A DNA stretch of 64,000 nt, taken from assembly GCF_000471905.2 (NCBI RefSeq), contig NW_006498572.1, positions 552,800 to 616,799 of the forward strand, in the 5' to 3' direction. Both the position numbers and the translations under genes were made by a program. How positions within the stretch are numbered: position 1 is the first letter of the stretch; each line of letters begins with the position of its first letter. The notes under the pieces were generated by a model that saw only the letters and a list, made by a program, of their open reading frames with translations, was not told the DNA's origin and searched no databases. Source of the DNA: Amborella trichopoda (lineage: Eukaryota; Streptophyta; Magnoliopsida; Amborellales; Amborellaceae). Positions 1-15,200 of this stretch are shown here, piece by piece.

Positions 1-131
1 TCTAAATATGTGTTGGATCGAGATTGCAAAATTAAGGAATCAAGTTTCCTTTGTTCCGATAAATGGTATCTAAAGATGTGTTGAATCGAGATGTCGAAAT
101 TAAGGAATCAAGTTTCCTTGGTTGCGAAAAG
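1..131. repeat. Two-copy tandem repeat, 68-bp period
   Basis: Positions 1-68 and 69-131 are similar copies sharing the core aattaaggaatcaagtttcc. The repeat may extend left of the window. It lies in mraY intron 7. The rest of 132-636 is AT-rich and I see nothing else in it. Confidence 0.75.
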
Positions 132-636
132 CAGTTTCCGTGGAGATTCCTTAACTGAAACGCGGAATCCGGTTTTGGAACAGGAAACGCGACAACGGTG
201 GAGAGTAATTATGGTTTGCATTGATTAACAAAGAACAGAACAATCAACAAAACAAAATAATTAATAGGAGATTAAATAAAAGTTAATGACCAAAACTAAT
301 CACTAACCCGAAAGTAATATGACCAACCAAAATGTTAAAAATGCCAGATAAAAGGTGGTCAAAATGCATAAAAAAAATACCAATACCTAATGAAGACAGT
401 GATTGATGATTTTTTTGGCTCAGCCAGTTTGGTCTGCACAACACTTCTATATAGGTTGACATGAAGCCTCCTTTCACATTAATGAAAATAATTTTATCTC
501 CACAAGTTTCAATTCTCATAATTTTAAATTCCATGATATTTATTTCTGCTAAGTAATTTTGATATATTGGTATTACATAATGTTTCATGTGCAACTAAGA
601 AACCCAACTACAAGAAAACAAAATGGAGAAGAATAC

Positions 637-845
637 CTGTGCCATAACAGATGATACTTCAATGACAAAGATGCCGGATGAAATAAAGAGTGGGAAAAAC
701 ATCCCTGTACAAGCAGCCATGGCAGCTAACCCTCCACCTAGTGCCAAGGAACCAGTATCACCCATAAAACAAGATGCCTTGTGCCGATTATGCATAAGAA
801 AACCCATACAAGCCCCAGCCATGGATGCTCCAAAGATGGAAAGAT
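637..845 (-). CDS. mraY: mraY exon 7 (MGDTGS motif)
   Basis: This 209-nt exon starts after acceptor taatgcag, completing Asp of [12 protein letters not shown]. It carries [12 protein letters not shown], whose Asp is the third catalytic acid of the family, and more membrane segments. It ends VMAQ in phase 0 at donor gtattc. The open frame continues 14 codons into the intron and stops. The remaining exon or exons, with the HHH motif and C-terminal helices, are not found in 1-636. Confidence 0.94.
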
Positions 846-3800
846 CTGCATTAGCAAGGAAAAATATATTTAAGGAAATGGATAACATAATAAATTCTTA
901 AATTTGAAACGTTGTCACATATTTCACTAAAACACATCTTCAACTAAAGTTTTACATTGTGAAAATCATTATTATAAAAAGGTTGGAAATTATGAAAAGA
1001 AAAGCACAACAAAAAGTATCATTATAAAAGATAAAACAAGGAATGCAATGATCTCAATATTCCATATCCAGATTACTTTAGATCTTGGATGAAATATATG
1101 CATCTTAAAGAAGATTAATGTTAGTTCTAATCATACAAGTAATAAAAGTACTAAGTAAATCAACCTAAACTTGCATCTTCTGAAGTCTCAGGTATCTTCC
1201 AATACTAGGAAATGCTTAAGGAATAGGTGGTCAGGGTGTCGGCATGCCATGACATAATGTTTTGAATTCCATTCCTACCATAAGTAGAGTACCCCTTCCT
1301 TGCTGTTTTACCCTCTCCTCAACAAAAACAAAAGAAGAAAAAGATATCTTGCAAAACTGAGTAGAGTACAGAAAGGTGTGCTAAGAGGTGCATCCACAAG
1401 ATGATGATTGATGAACCACCCCACCTAATTTGATACAACTTGGATAGTTACACGTATTACTGGGCTTCAAACATTAGGCATTACATGAAAGACACCAAAG
1501 AAAAAGATCTCCAACAAACACAGAACTTCTTGACTCTCGACTTCTGTAAATTTAACCACTACGGATATTTGACGATAGACACTTAGGGATGTGGGGAGAC
1601 TTATCCAATCAGGACGACACTCCAACAATAGTCCACGTGTGTATCAAGCACAATAACCTCCACTGCTTATTAAAGATGAGAATCACGAAAAACAGAACTC
1701 CTTCATGCTTTCCTCTGGCAACCTTCTTGAGGTAGCTGAGATGGGTAAAGAGGAATTTCTCAGAGCTTGGATTCAATGGAACAAAGCATGATGAATGTGA
1801 GATCTACATATTCTCTTCAATGACTACCCAAAAATTCTTAATAGGCCAATAAACATTTTATTTGAATGGGTATCAATGCTTTTGGATAAGGAGAATGTAA
1901 AGGGCCCTCGAGAAATTTCAGGTTTTGATGAGTTCATAGCCAGTCTTATAGTCAACATATGTAGAGATGACTTGGCCCTAATGAGGTGATTTCAGTCATG
2001 GTTTCTCTCTCAATACACTACCGTGTTGCAGAATGAATACTCACAGCTACACGAATTCATTCTGAAAAGGTTCATTATTGCTTTGATCCCATGTTAAACC
2101 CTCGAACGTAATTCAGGGTTTCAATCATAGTTACTGGAATCAAGAGATGCACAAAGATCAATAGGATAGTGATCGAGATCGGTACAATGCGAGTTAAAGG
2201 GATCATGATCCTGACATGATGGGAATACCATCCAAATTTGTACAGCATCGAATGATAAAGTATATGAAATAGAGGTCCGTGTCCCTTAGAATTGAGGCTC
2301 CCCTAGAACAATTAACTAAGGCGCTCTAGCATGAGAACAAAATCCGTTGAATAATATGATAAATGTTATTCCTGAACTCAAAAACCACAGTTGATTAAAT
2401 ACAAAGAATCCCATTTTTTTTTAATATCTTTTAAATTATATTATCATTGGAGTGTGTTTCATAAGTGAAACTGAAAACCCAAAAATGAGGACTCAAATTT
2501 CAGTCCTCAGGTATGAAAGAAGCTCTAGCGTTCGATGAAAATGTTGTGATCCAGACAAACCAACTCAAATATGCTGGTGATCCACGCTCACGTTGTGAAT
2601 GAATCTCAAAATGTGTTGGTGATCTGCGATACCGATGTAAAAGAAACTCGATTCCATGTTGGTGAAAGTTTGACTTCACTCACATGGACCCATGATTTGG
2701 GTGAGAGGGATGTGGATCCCAATAGCCAAGGATCTAGATCACCAATTTTGTTGTTCGAGATCCCTAAATTAAAAAAATGTCAGTAATCGAGAATCCTTGT
2801 CACGGAGCACAGGATCGAGACTCTGTAGCCAAAGCAACCACTTTTTGCGAGATCCAGGTAACTACGGTTTCAACAATATGCTTCTAAGTGATATATCTAT
2901 TTGCACTGCAACACCACTACCCAGGCACAAGTGATATATCTATTTGCATTACAACACCACTACCTAGGCACAAATTCCAAATCTAACCAACCAAAATCAA
3001 TAGCTCTATTAGTGTACAATTACATGACATAAGAGTCATGACATACATAATTAACTTGCAGAATGCAAATATCACGAATACATACTCGGATATGCAATCA
3101 TGTGCACAAATGCATGGTGTATAATAGACACAAGAAGAAATTTGAAACTGCATAGGGTACTTATTCTAACTTTCTTCTCGTTTTGCATTGTAGTAGTGTT
3201 GCTGCTCTTGGCTCTTAGGCCTGCATATTCATAATCCTAAAAGGGTTACATTGAAGCAAATACTCAGAGTTATAGGGCTAACCCTAACATTTTGATCACC
3301 TCCATGAAAATGGAGCATGAATGCATCTAAAACCAATGTCTTCATAGGAGATGTAAGAAAGGGCACATCGATGGCTACTACTTAGTCCCACTTATTCAAA
3401 ATATGGGGATTGATTAGCTGTAGATGCCATACTTTTAGCATAGTTCTCCGTTCTATGTAGCATGAATTAGTAACAGATGTTCCTTGGAACCTCTGAGACT
3501 TTATCTAAGGAAAAAATATTCACAGAAAGATAGCATCAAAAAGATATACTTATTCAACATCAAAAAGATATACTTGGTCACATAAAAACATTCCAACTGA
3601 GCAAAGGGACAAGAGTCTCGATGAATGCTGTGATAATTTGGAAAATATGTGGGAGGAGCTCAGCCACTTTGCTCCTTCTTGTACATGTCAAGACAGGTTG
3701 ACAATGAAAATTGAAGTGTTTAAGGTTTTCAAGGTCCTGGAGATTTTGAAAAGTGAATGCAAACCACAATCCTGGCTCGACAAAGTTTACTGACACTGAA

Positions 3801-6180
3801 CTCCATTTACGTCGTAACAAGAAAAGGCTAGAAATGTTGTGATTTCAATGCTTAATGAGCACCCAAGTTTTGCTGCAGATAGTAGGAGCAACGTTCCGAG
3901 ATTTTGTTGCCGCATGCATGCATGTGGCCATGCTATAGATTTGGGAACCTTGGGGTTTAGGCCACGGTCCCACCTTAGGAACCCAATCCCACAGTTCCTG
4001 TACTGGCTCTTAGAGGAAGCTGAGTTTAGAAAAATAAGGATCTCGCTCCCTATAAAATGGGTTCTCGGTCTATATGCTTGTAGGATCTTTCCAAGGAGAG
4101 GAGCAACACTATTAATTGAATTATTGCTCCTCTCCTTAGTATTCTAGATCAATTTCTTTAGAATATATTAAACTGTGGTGCATATCACATCGTGGTATAC
4201 TAGAATTATGGTATTCAAAAACTATTGTTTGATATCATAGTAAGCCAATTTATGATATTATTAAACTGCATTATCACAGTAAATTGGAGTATCATAACTA
4301 TGGCATTGGTAATAAGCTAAGGTGTATGATAATGGATCGAGCGGGCAATGGCTCGATCCTAATTTTATCATATACTATTAATTGACCTAGTTTTATATAG
4401 TGAAGCTTAGATCCCTCTAAGTCAAAACCTCGATTCGAGTGACATGGGATCTCACTCCCACGTATCCTAGGATCTAGCTCCTTAACTAGTTGAATGTACG
4501 GACGTCGATCCTACCCCCCCAAGCAACTTCTACCCTATGGTTTTTGAACATTCCCCGAACCAATCCTGCTTCCAAACCCGCACCCGGCTCCAACAACTAT
4601 GGGCCATGCCATTGAAGATGATATTTTAGACCCCACAATCAAATAAGATGTAGTGAATGGTTACACGACAAACACTGTAAACTTTCTCCCTTCTCAAAGT
4701 GCCTTTAAAAACTTTAGGATGTGGAAGACAATCATAATCGACCATAAAAAAAATGGACCGCATCTTCTGAACAAGGTCCGGTTGCATTAAAAACCTACCA
4801 TGGATAGGAGCGGTAATTGTGCATGCTTGTCCAAGTCATCCATTAGTAAGAGTATTGAAATCCAATCTCGTTGATGCATATGTCTTAATCCTGTATATTA
4901 GATGTAAATATGTATTTCTATACGGGTATTATATTCTTTATGCCACATATATGTAAGGATAAGTCCCTATAACAAAATTGATCAATCAACTAAAGAGAAC
5001 CAGTCTAATTCTTCATCTTAGTTAGGGATTCTCAAATTGCAACAATGTTTCCATCATAGTAATCAGTCCTCAGTTACAGGGATATCTTAACTTGGTGGCA
5101 ATCCCAGCGATCCCACGCTCCTAGAGGTGGGTCTTGGGTGGGCCCCATTCCCTTATGGGGGGAACACAATACAAATTGTTTAGGAATCAATCAATATGGT
5201 TCACATACATGTGATATCTTTTATATGAAACAAGTCTTAAATGCATATCTATAAAAAGAAAGTAACTAGGCTGTAAAATCATGTTCAATATATTTTTCGA
5301 AGGGGAAACAGACGCCTTAATCCATATATTCTAAAACACTCTTTAATGCATACCAACCAATGATCAAAAAGGTGGATTTGATGGCCTAGGCAGTGCCCAA
5401 TGCCTTGGCCGGGGGAGAGAGAGAGAGAGCGCATAAGGTTTTGTATGTGTGCCTGCGGCCTTGTTTCGAACATAAGAAGGCCATAGTGTCTGAATTTTAA
5501 TTTTGTTTCTACAAATCCAAATCACTTGAAATTTTAAGCATGTGTTCATCAAAAATAGGTGAATCTTCGAAAAATATAAAAAAAAAAAAATTACATGAAA
5601 AAAATTGACCAAAATACTCCCATAAAGTTTCAGGGGTATTTTGGTTAAAATTTTTTACGGATTATTTTTTTATATATTTTTATTAGGTGCGGCTTGATGA
5701 GAAGAATACACACCTAAAATTTCAAGTAATTTGGATTTGTAGAAAAAACATTAAAATTCAAATACCACCAAACAACTGTGACCATGAGATGAAGTTTGGA
5801 TGATGATGAGGGTAGGCGAAATCACTGTCATTTTCGCCTACAGCCGTTGGGAAGACTCCTAAAAATGATGTGTACAGGAGAGAGGAAGATAGAAATTCCT
5901 AACGTTAATGCATAGAGAAAGAAAGAAAGAAACTCCCAAATTTAACATGTAGAGAGAGAGGAGAGAGAAAGAAACTCCTACTCTAATTTATGGTATCCAT
6001 AGGAGTAGAGAGATAGAAACTCCTAAATTTAACCCTTAAAGAGGGTGTGTTGAAAGAGATAGAGAGAGAGTGAGAGACTTATAAATGATACTAGGTGAAA
6101 AAGCGATAGAAATCCATAAATAATTGTGTAGGGAGGGAGAGACAGAAACTTCAAAATTTGATGTGTAGAGAGAGATAAGT

Positions 6181-6221
<41 letters not shown>

Positions 6222-9200
6222 ATTTCTAAATTCAATCTATCTCTGGAAAGAGAGATAGAGATAGAGAGAGAGAGAGAGAGCATAACCGCATAACCAAGCA
6301 TTGGAGAGTCACACCTCTCTATTCAACAGTTACTTCTTCACTCTATAAATAAGATCTGTTGCTCTCATTCTACAAAAATATTTTCTTACAAAAATTTCCA
6401 GCAATAACTACTCTCTCTATATAAAAAAAAGGTCAATTCGGTGCATTGAAGACTCGATAAATAGAAAAAATATGCCCTATGCTTCAAGTTCCAAGGCATC
6501 CACAACAGTCTACTGCTACCTCTGAACCCTTCTATGAAATTTGCTCTCCAAGGCTTCTAATACTCTCCCTTCTTTTCCTCATTGACAACCTATTCTTCTC
6601 CTTATCAAACAATCAATTAGACTATCATATGCCTATGTTGCTATCTCATCTCATATCTATTATACATATGCCTATGTTGCTTTCTCACTTCATATCTATC
6701 ATGCATGACTATCTCTACATATCTACCATATGCCTACTTCTATTGACTGAGATTAATTTGTTTAAAAAGAGAAATTGAAGAGATTGAATAAGAGATTCTA
6801 ACATGGAAAAGCGTTATCATTACCTATCTATCCTTATCTAGGTAACAATTTTTCTTGTTTTAGGCCTTTATTATTTTGTAAATTTGTTTATATCTCAAAG
6901 GAGAATTTCAGGATAACCATCTACCTTTATCGCATCTATCACCCTACCCTTCTTCTCCATCACATTACTAACTCTAAAACCTTCTCTTTTATTATCTTTT
7001 AATGTTTTGTAGTTGTTTTTCTACGTCCAACAATAAATAAAAATAATGCCTTGGCTGTTACATTGTATTTATGTTGCTTTCCTTTTCATTAATTCCTTCA
7101 ATGTCAATGAAGCGTGGTTCATCTTTAATGAACGACGTACGATTTATTTAAAGTTCTTTTTGTTATTTATATATTTCACTTTTTATTTAGTGATGCTGAT
7201 TTGAGCTTTTATAAAATATATACTTTTGTTGCTTTAGAAAGCAAAATAGATTTGGGATTTCTTTGTGGATTTGTATTCAAATAAATTTTATTTTTGCATG
7301 CAACTTGGAGTGTTCTCTTTTTTTTCTTTTTAGTCGATGATCAATATACTGTATCTTCTTTAGCCATCAATAAATAACCTAGGAATTATGCCGATTTTTA
7401 TATGAGAAGACTTGAGCAAATAAATGAGTTTAAATTTACTTGAGAAAACACAAGTAAAATAAATGAAACCCTTCTACATTTGCTCATTATACAGTTGTGT
7501 ATCTAAATAAATTTATGAAAAGTGTAAGTTTTATTTTTTATATATTTCTTGTAAGAGCATTCCTATAACAATCCCAAATAGGGAGCTTCTTCCTGCCAAC
7601 GATCCCTCACTCCTGCGCCGGCTCCTGCTTCCAACAACTATGAATCAGTCCTTGTCCAATGAAGTTTGTCAATTGTTAGGACAATAATCTTCGGCCTTCC
7701 TTAATAATGAGCCATGTAATGAACCTTCGCTTTACTGCATTTTGATGTAAAGGTCCAGTTTACATTTTCTATATGCCTAGCATCTGGTGTATCTGTTTTA
7801 TTAGTGATGGTACACATGGTAATTACATTTATCATAAGAAATCAATAGATAAGGTTTTGTTGTCTTCAAGACAGCTGCATAAAATGTTGGTAACTCATTA
7901 TGATGCCAAAATTTACATTTTTGATGTAATAATGGAACCTAATTCATTCCTAGAAATACATTGGAAAGTTTTACACAGAATGGTATCGTTCATGGATTTC
8001 TCGTCTTGCTGCACTACAGAAAAATGGTGGTAGATGACAAGCACAAATATTGCTTGCAGGCAACTCAGGCCTTTTATTATGAACATGCATCTTTGCAAAT
8101 CCCTGGATCTCATTGGTACCCTACTTTATAGGTAGCAGCCAATACAATTTATCATTGTCCACCACCGCCTCCCATTTGCTTGGTTGCATGAAAATCAGCA
8201 AGTTTTGAGCTTTTCAGAATCCATGGCAATATATGCATTGTTTTTTTTTTTTTGAAATTATATATATGCATTGCTAATCCCCCTTAGGAGGTCCATGATA
8301 AACATTAGAGGTTTGGATATTGTTTTTTGCTCTGCTGGTTATGTTGTAGCTTCATAGTTGGTTCATAGTTGTCGGGAATGAGAGTAAGATTATGGAGTGG
8401 GGATCGTTGCTTGCCAGAAGCTCCTGATTAGGGAGCATCGATAAAATAATTCTTAAAAAAATAAAGAGAAATCTGCATATATCTCCCCTTCAAATTGAGG
8501 CATTTCATAAATAAATAAAAAACCATTTATATTCATTTGAAGCAGCAATGTATATTTGAAATAGGGCTCCCTTCCATAGAGATTCTTCCATTTCCTCCCT
8601 TATTTCTCCCAATATGTGCCCTGTTCAATAACATATTTTCATCTACGTCTAAAGGCCACACCCTGCCAATTCTCTCTCTCTCATATACTCACACACATTT
8701 TCTCTCTAAAGCCCGGATGATCTCTCTCTTCTTGCTCTCATTCTCACATGTTTCTTTCTCTCTAAAACCCTAGTCGTCTCTTTGAAAACCATCAAACCAT
8801 TCCCTTTGTGGCTCGAAACTTCAGAAGGCCAACGGATTTTCTTTTGTCAATCTTTTCCCCCCATCAACTTATCCACCATTTATCTCTCGAATGACCTCTG
8901 GTTTTGTTCCACCCATCTGTGTGTGTGTGTGTCATATGTTCAAAAAAAATACATGAATGTTGCTCCTTATGTGCGATCCACCACAGTGTCAATCATGAAG
9001 CGTGCAAGTCATCGACCAAACTGTTCACCTAAGTCAATGAACAATACATACTTGGAAACACAAGATTGTTCTGAAAACACTATTCATTATCTTTTGCAGA
9101 TATGCATTCATCCCTTTTGCATATCTATGCATGCATGTACCTCTATATTTTTCTATCATCCTTTCTCTTCCTGATACTTTACCAATCTTGCTTCTAGTTT

Positions 9201-12200
9201 GAATGCCTTCATATTTGTTCACTCATCAAATTCTATTGTAAATTTTGCATGGTAACAATTCAAGTTTCGTTGTCTATTGTTGTTTATTAATTATCAAAAA
9301 AAAGTTGTGTTGTCTATTGAGCAATGTTCAAGAAGGCAGATGCAGCCACGTAGGCGGGCGCCCAAATACCTGGGCACCCCCTAGGGAAGGGGGTTTGGGG
9401 TGGAGGCCATTTGTTGTTTTGTGTGTGTGTTTTGTGAATATGTGAGTATGTGTTTAGTGAGTGTATGTGCAAGTGCACATGTGTGTGTGCAACGTCTCAC
9501 ATGAAATTCTTACAGATCATCCTCTTTTTTTCTTTTTTTTTTTCTTTCGGATTTGTATTTGTGAGAGAGAGGTCTTGCACACTTGGAGGACATGGAGAGA
9601 GAGAGAGAGAGTCTGTGAGAGAGAAGAACCTCACATTGAACACTTGGAAGTCATCTTCTTCTTTTTCTTCTTCTTACATGTAAAGAGGGAGCATATAGGT
9701 CCATGTGTATCTTTGTGTGTGTATGTGTGCGTGTGAGCAAGAGAGGCCGCGCATCGAACACTTGGAGCCATCTTCTTCTTCGTCTTCTCATATGTAGAAA
9801 GAGCACATGGACCCGAGAGAGAGAGATTGAAAGAGGATGAGAAGGGCAATACCAAGCCTTATTTTTGTTTGGGTGGATTTGAATTTTTTTATTATTATTT
9901 TTCTTAAGTGGGTGCCCAGACTGCCTAAACGCCCGCCTTGACCCCATAGGCGCCTGCCTTAAGCATACCTGCCCAATCCCCACCGCCTAAGCTACACCTA
10001 GGCGGTTTGTCAACGAGGCTGACTAGGCAGCAAGGCGGCCAAATTTTTGTTCATTGCTATACTGATATTTTGCTCTCCATGTTCAGGAAATAATTTCCAT
10101 AGAGTATTGTCTAGTTCGCTCATGATGATCTCAAGAGCTAAGTTACAAGTAAAAGGGTCAGGTCTAATGCCTTTGCAAGCTTCGAACCATTTGCCATCCC
10201 AAGCTTCTAATTAGAGAGAAAAAAATTGATGTTTTCAGAGAGAGAGGGTTAGGGTTCTAGAGAGAGGGGAGAGCATGAGAGGATGAGAGGAAAAAGAGAG
10301 AGGAGTGCCAATATTTTAGAGAGTCCTGAAAGAGTGTGTGAGAATTGACAAAGGTCTGGTCTATAGATGCCGATAGAAATAGGTTAATGAGGAGGGCATG
10401 TGTGGGGCGAAATAAATGAGGAAAGGGGAGAACCTGTACGGAAGGGGATTCATAAAATCCTCATTCAAATATATTATGCCGTGTGAAATGAATATAAATG
10501 GCGGCTTTTTTATGAAATGATCCACTGTGAGGGGGATCTATATAAAAATTTATTTCAGAAATAAGAACTTTGATGCTCTAGTTCTCTTTGAAGCTTCATT
10601 TACAACAATGTTTCAAAATGCGGCTCACCTAGAGGCTACGCTGGTGCCTAGGTGAGCTAAGGAGGCTAGGCACCTCGCCCAAGCCTAGGCAAGCCTTCTA
10701 GGTAACCCTGGCGCATGCGCAGAGCCTAGCCCTAGGCGGGCACCCAAGAACTGCAACCACGCAAGGGTGAAAATGCCCTTTTGGTAGGAGCATTTCCCGT
10801 AATTTTCCCCCCCTAATAATGATGTAAAAAGGTTATTATCCAAACATCATCCTTTTGTTTTGGATTCAATTTTATCCATTTAGGAAGCTTATTGGAGGTT
10901 GGGTTATTAGTAAGCTTTTGACATTGGCAAACATCTCAAACATTAAAAATTGACGATCAGCATAGGTTAGTAAAAGATCTCGTACTTGAGATTTTTTTTG
11001 TTAATGGATTCTACTAGTAGTGATCGGGATTAGAAATATGATTATAACCTGAATGCGAAGGATAAATATTGTATAAGGTGTTATTATTGTGAAAAAAGTA
11101 TTAATGGGGGTTGGTTCAAAAAAATCTTGTCGGTATTAGGTGGGATGTTGCCCCTTGTAAGAAGGTTCCTGAAGCTATTAGGGAGGAGATAAACAATATT
11201 TGAATTAGGTAAAACAAAAAAGGCAGAAAAGTAGACTTGCATAGCTGATATAAGGGCTGGGGTTTGTGTATTTAATGATATGAGAATGAGGATTAGGGAG
11301 ATGTTGAGGTGGATCAGGTGGCTTTGGCCCAAACAAGGAGAGGAAAAAGAGATGCAATTCGGTTTGGCCAAAGAAGCCTCGGGGGCCTATGGATTTTTCT
11401 TTTCAGCCTAACCTGAGGTTACAATTGAGAAAACAAAGAAGTAAACCACAATTGAAAATCGATCAAGAAGGATGCGAGGAGTTGAGTAAATTAGTACAAT
11501 GCTCGATGGATGTATCAGGCGAGCATTCCATTCAATGCTGCTCGGCTAAACTGCTTCTACACCATGGTGGAAGCAATTGGCCAATTAGGGCCTCGTTTGA
11601 GGCTCCCAACCCCATATAAGCTTTCAAAGCCTCTTTTGAAAAGAAGGTGTAACTCACGAAGTAGTTCGTCGACACACATAAGGAGGCATGGGCTCAATAT
11701 GGGGCATCTATTATGATGGACACTTAGAGATATAGGAGATATAGGATAAGGAAGAGTCGAATGAAGTTTTTTGATCAACTGTCCTTTGGGGACAACTTTT
11801 TTGAGATATATTGATGCCCTGATGTTGCCCATGATGCTCCATACATATGTAAATATATTATGTGATTTAGATGGGTATTAAGGAGGTTGGGGAGCACCAT
11901 ACTATTCAGGTAGTCATAGACAATGTTGCTTTTAACGTAGCTGCTTCTACTTTGTTACATCAGAATTACCCTCGTTCTTTTGCACACCATCCACAACCCA
12001 CTGCATAGACCTCACGCTTTAGGCTATTGACAATATGTCCAAGATTGAATGCATAGATAGTAAGGCTAGGTTAGTTACAGCCTTCATCTATAGTCACACT
12101 CTCACCCTTAGCATGATGTGCAAGTTTACCAAAAAGAAGGAGATAGTGAGGCTAGGGTCACAAGATTTGCAACCTGGTTCTTGTGTTTGCATAGCATATA

Positions 12201-15200
12201 TAGGAGTAGAAACCATTTAACACAGATATTCACTTCTAAGGATTGGACAAGATGCAAGTGGGCCAGGCGTCAAAAAGGAAAGAAGGCACAAGATACTATC
12301 CTATTTAGGAATTTTTGGAGTGGGGCCAACTATGCTCTTAAGGCATTTTTTTTCCTTTAGTCAATGTCTTGTGCATGGCTAACAATGAAAAACCCTCTAT
12401 GGGCTACACGTATGAGGCAATAAAAAGTTGCAAGAGACAAATAGATGAGAATTTGGGCAATGATGCGAGCCTCTATAAGCCAATTTGGGAGATTATTGAT
12501 GAGAAGTGAAGTGGGATAGGAAGTCTAACCAACCATTGCATGCAATTGGGTATTATTTGAACCCAGCTTTTTTTGCGCTAACCAGGAAATTCAGACAAAT
12601 GACACAACTAGGACTGAATTTAATCATTGTCTTGAGAGGATCGTTCCCAGTCAAGAAATCCAGGATTAGCTACGTGTAGAGGAAATAGTCTTATACAAGT
12701 GTGGATTAAAGTCATTTAACAATGGCATGGCAGTGAGGCAAAGGACCAAAGTTGACCCAAGTAATATATTTAAATTTGTATTTGCTTCAATTACTTACTT
12801 ATCTTTCCAGTTTCAACTTTTTAATTTCATATTTCATGTTTGACGTTTCATTTCATTACTCATTAACTCATAATTCACATATCATAGTTCAAAATTAATT
12901 CATATTAACTCCAGAGATCACAGTCACTTTGCAGCCCGTTGGTGAAGCTAGCATAGGTGTAGCGCTCCAAACTTACAAAAGATGGATATTCGGATCTTGA
13001 ACCCAACCACTGGCTTGTCTAGTTGTAGCATTAAATACTTCTGAAATGGCATGTTACTTTTGTTTAATGAATATAACTTTGTTACTTTACCTTATTTACT
13101 TTATTAAGTACTGAAAATTTTAATAATTAAATTATTTTTTTATGTTATTGATAAATAATGTAAATAATTAAATTATTAGTATATACTAATTACTAATTAT
13201 TAACTTACCATATTAACATTTTATATGCGTGTGCTTTCATAAAAGTTCATACAAGGAAAAGAAAAAAGGAATATTTGCTAAGCATGATAAGTGAGACCCC
13301 CTTTAATCGAAGAACATGGATAATGCCATGGAGTTATTAGTTGAAGTGGATGAAGTCGAAGGGTGTGAAGGATTGACATGGGATTCAAAGGCATCACGTA
13401 AAGCAACCGACCTCCTAGGGCCACTGGATCATCTTCACAAGGAAGGAGGGGGATGGAGGAAGTGGAGGCAGATTCAAAAGAAATGGAGGATAAGTGTTAC
13501 GTTGAAGAGGGAGATTACTCTTGTGATGATGGAGTTGACTCTGATTCTAATGATGAAGCTGCCCCTAGTTTTTCCAATGATGACTGCAAACTCTTGAGCC
13601 TTCAAGTCTAGATTTATTTTCTTAGTTCCTCCTCTTATTTTATGGATTATGGGATGGTTTGGACTATGGAAATGGATCATGGATTGTGACTGTTTTGTAT
13701 TTTTGGTGTTGTGCTAGTACTACGGTCTAGATTATGGGATTTTAATATTTTATGATTTGTTAATGTGTCAGTGTCATATACTCATATTTTTGTTAGATGT
13801 ATATGGCAGTATGGTACTATGCTTTATATTTATGGAATATGGAGTGAGTCTATGGAGTGTATGGATTTACTTTGGTTTGGTCACTATGGATTATGAATCA
13901 TGCATATGGAACTATAGAATGGAATGCCATGGAACTATGGATTAAGGTTATGGATGGGTATGACTTATGGTTAGGTTAATTTGTTATGGATTGTGTATTT
14001 TTGGTAGTATCTTTCGATTTGGCATGATTCCACATAAAAATGATAAAAATGCCGGAATATGCATCTTTTGCACAAAATTTGGACCTAAAACAAGATTCTT
14101 TGGATAACCCGCTGCCCCCATGTTGAACCTGAGCTACCCAGGTCCCTGGGTGCCTACCTAGGTGCTAGGCAGCTAGGACCCCCATGGCTGCCTAAGCGCC
14201 TCGTGGCATTTTTTGGAACGCCGGTTTAAAATTCCCCCTTCTTGAAAATCCAACACTTACCTTATGATCCATTTTATGGGTCCCAAAATGGAGACTGCCA
14301 AAGGAGAGAAGGGGCTTTTCCTTGGAAATAATAGCGGAAAGAGGTGCAAAGGACGGAGAACTTGCTCCCAAGAGAATGGGAACGCGCTCCTACTCTTAAA
14401 CTGAGGAACTAGATTTTGGGGAGTGCAAGCACCAAGTAACTTTCCGTTTTTTTTTTTTTGAACATTAACTGTAAGTAGTGGGTTAGCAATTTTTTTTAAA
14501 ACCGTTAGTAGTTTTCGAAAGGGGTTAGCATTGGTAGGAATGGAAATCGAGATCGGTAGCTGACCTCAACCCTATTTCTGGTTAACTCCTTTTTAATCAG
14601 TTATAGGCATGTAGATAAAAGGGATTCCATCCATTTTAAATAGAAAGATAGCCGTTCCAATAGAAGTAGCAACATAGACCATCCTTTGCACTAGAAGGTA
14701 GAGATACCATGTGGTCGACTAAGCAATTATGTTTGGGTTTGCACAAAAGATCAGTTGTAACACCAGCAAACTACTAGAATATGTGTGGTGCAACGCAGCA
14801 AAATTATCAACTCTTTAAGGACAAAACCAAGGCTCAAATAATTTCTATTAAATAAACAATGCCCACCTTATCAAAATAGCAATAAAATTAGTACTTAAAA
14901 CTTTAATTAATAACATTGACAACTCCATAATTGATTGAATTAAAACTAGCAGAAAAATACATATTCAACTATTAGGCTTGGTCCAGACTTAAATGCATGA
15001 TTAAGATCAGGACTTACTAACCAGAACATAATGGGAGAATAGCAACAGATAACGCTACAAATGCAAAAGCAGCAGCTCCTCCAGCCAGGCCATCAAGGCC
15101 ATCTGTCAAGCTAACACCATTCGACATAGCAACAAAGCAGAATACAGAAAATATTAAGTAGGTCTTCCCCAAATATATGAGTCCCAGAGGTGGCGGTAGA

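Noticed and set aside
623..901. 92-codon plus-strand ORF
   Set aside because: It is the antisense of mraY exon 7, whose sense strand has family motifs and splice sites.
3578..3820. 80-codon minus-strand ORF
   Set aside because: The plus strand of the same stretch reads as copia gag ([14 protein letters not shown]); the minus frame matches nothing known.
6029..6301. Ser/Leu-rich ORF
   Set aside because: Translation of GA/CT microsatellites; no protein character beyond the dinucleotide repeat.
9450..9983. Several overlapping ORFs on both strands
   Set aside because: Low-complexity GT, GA and CTT runs inside a hAT-like element; no domain.
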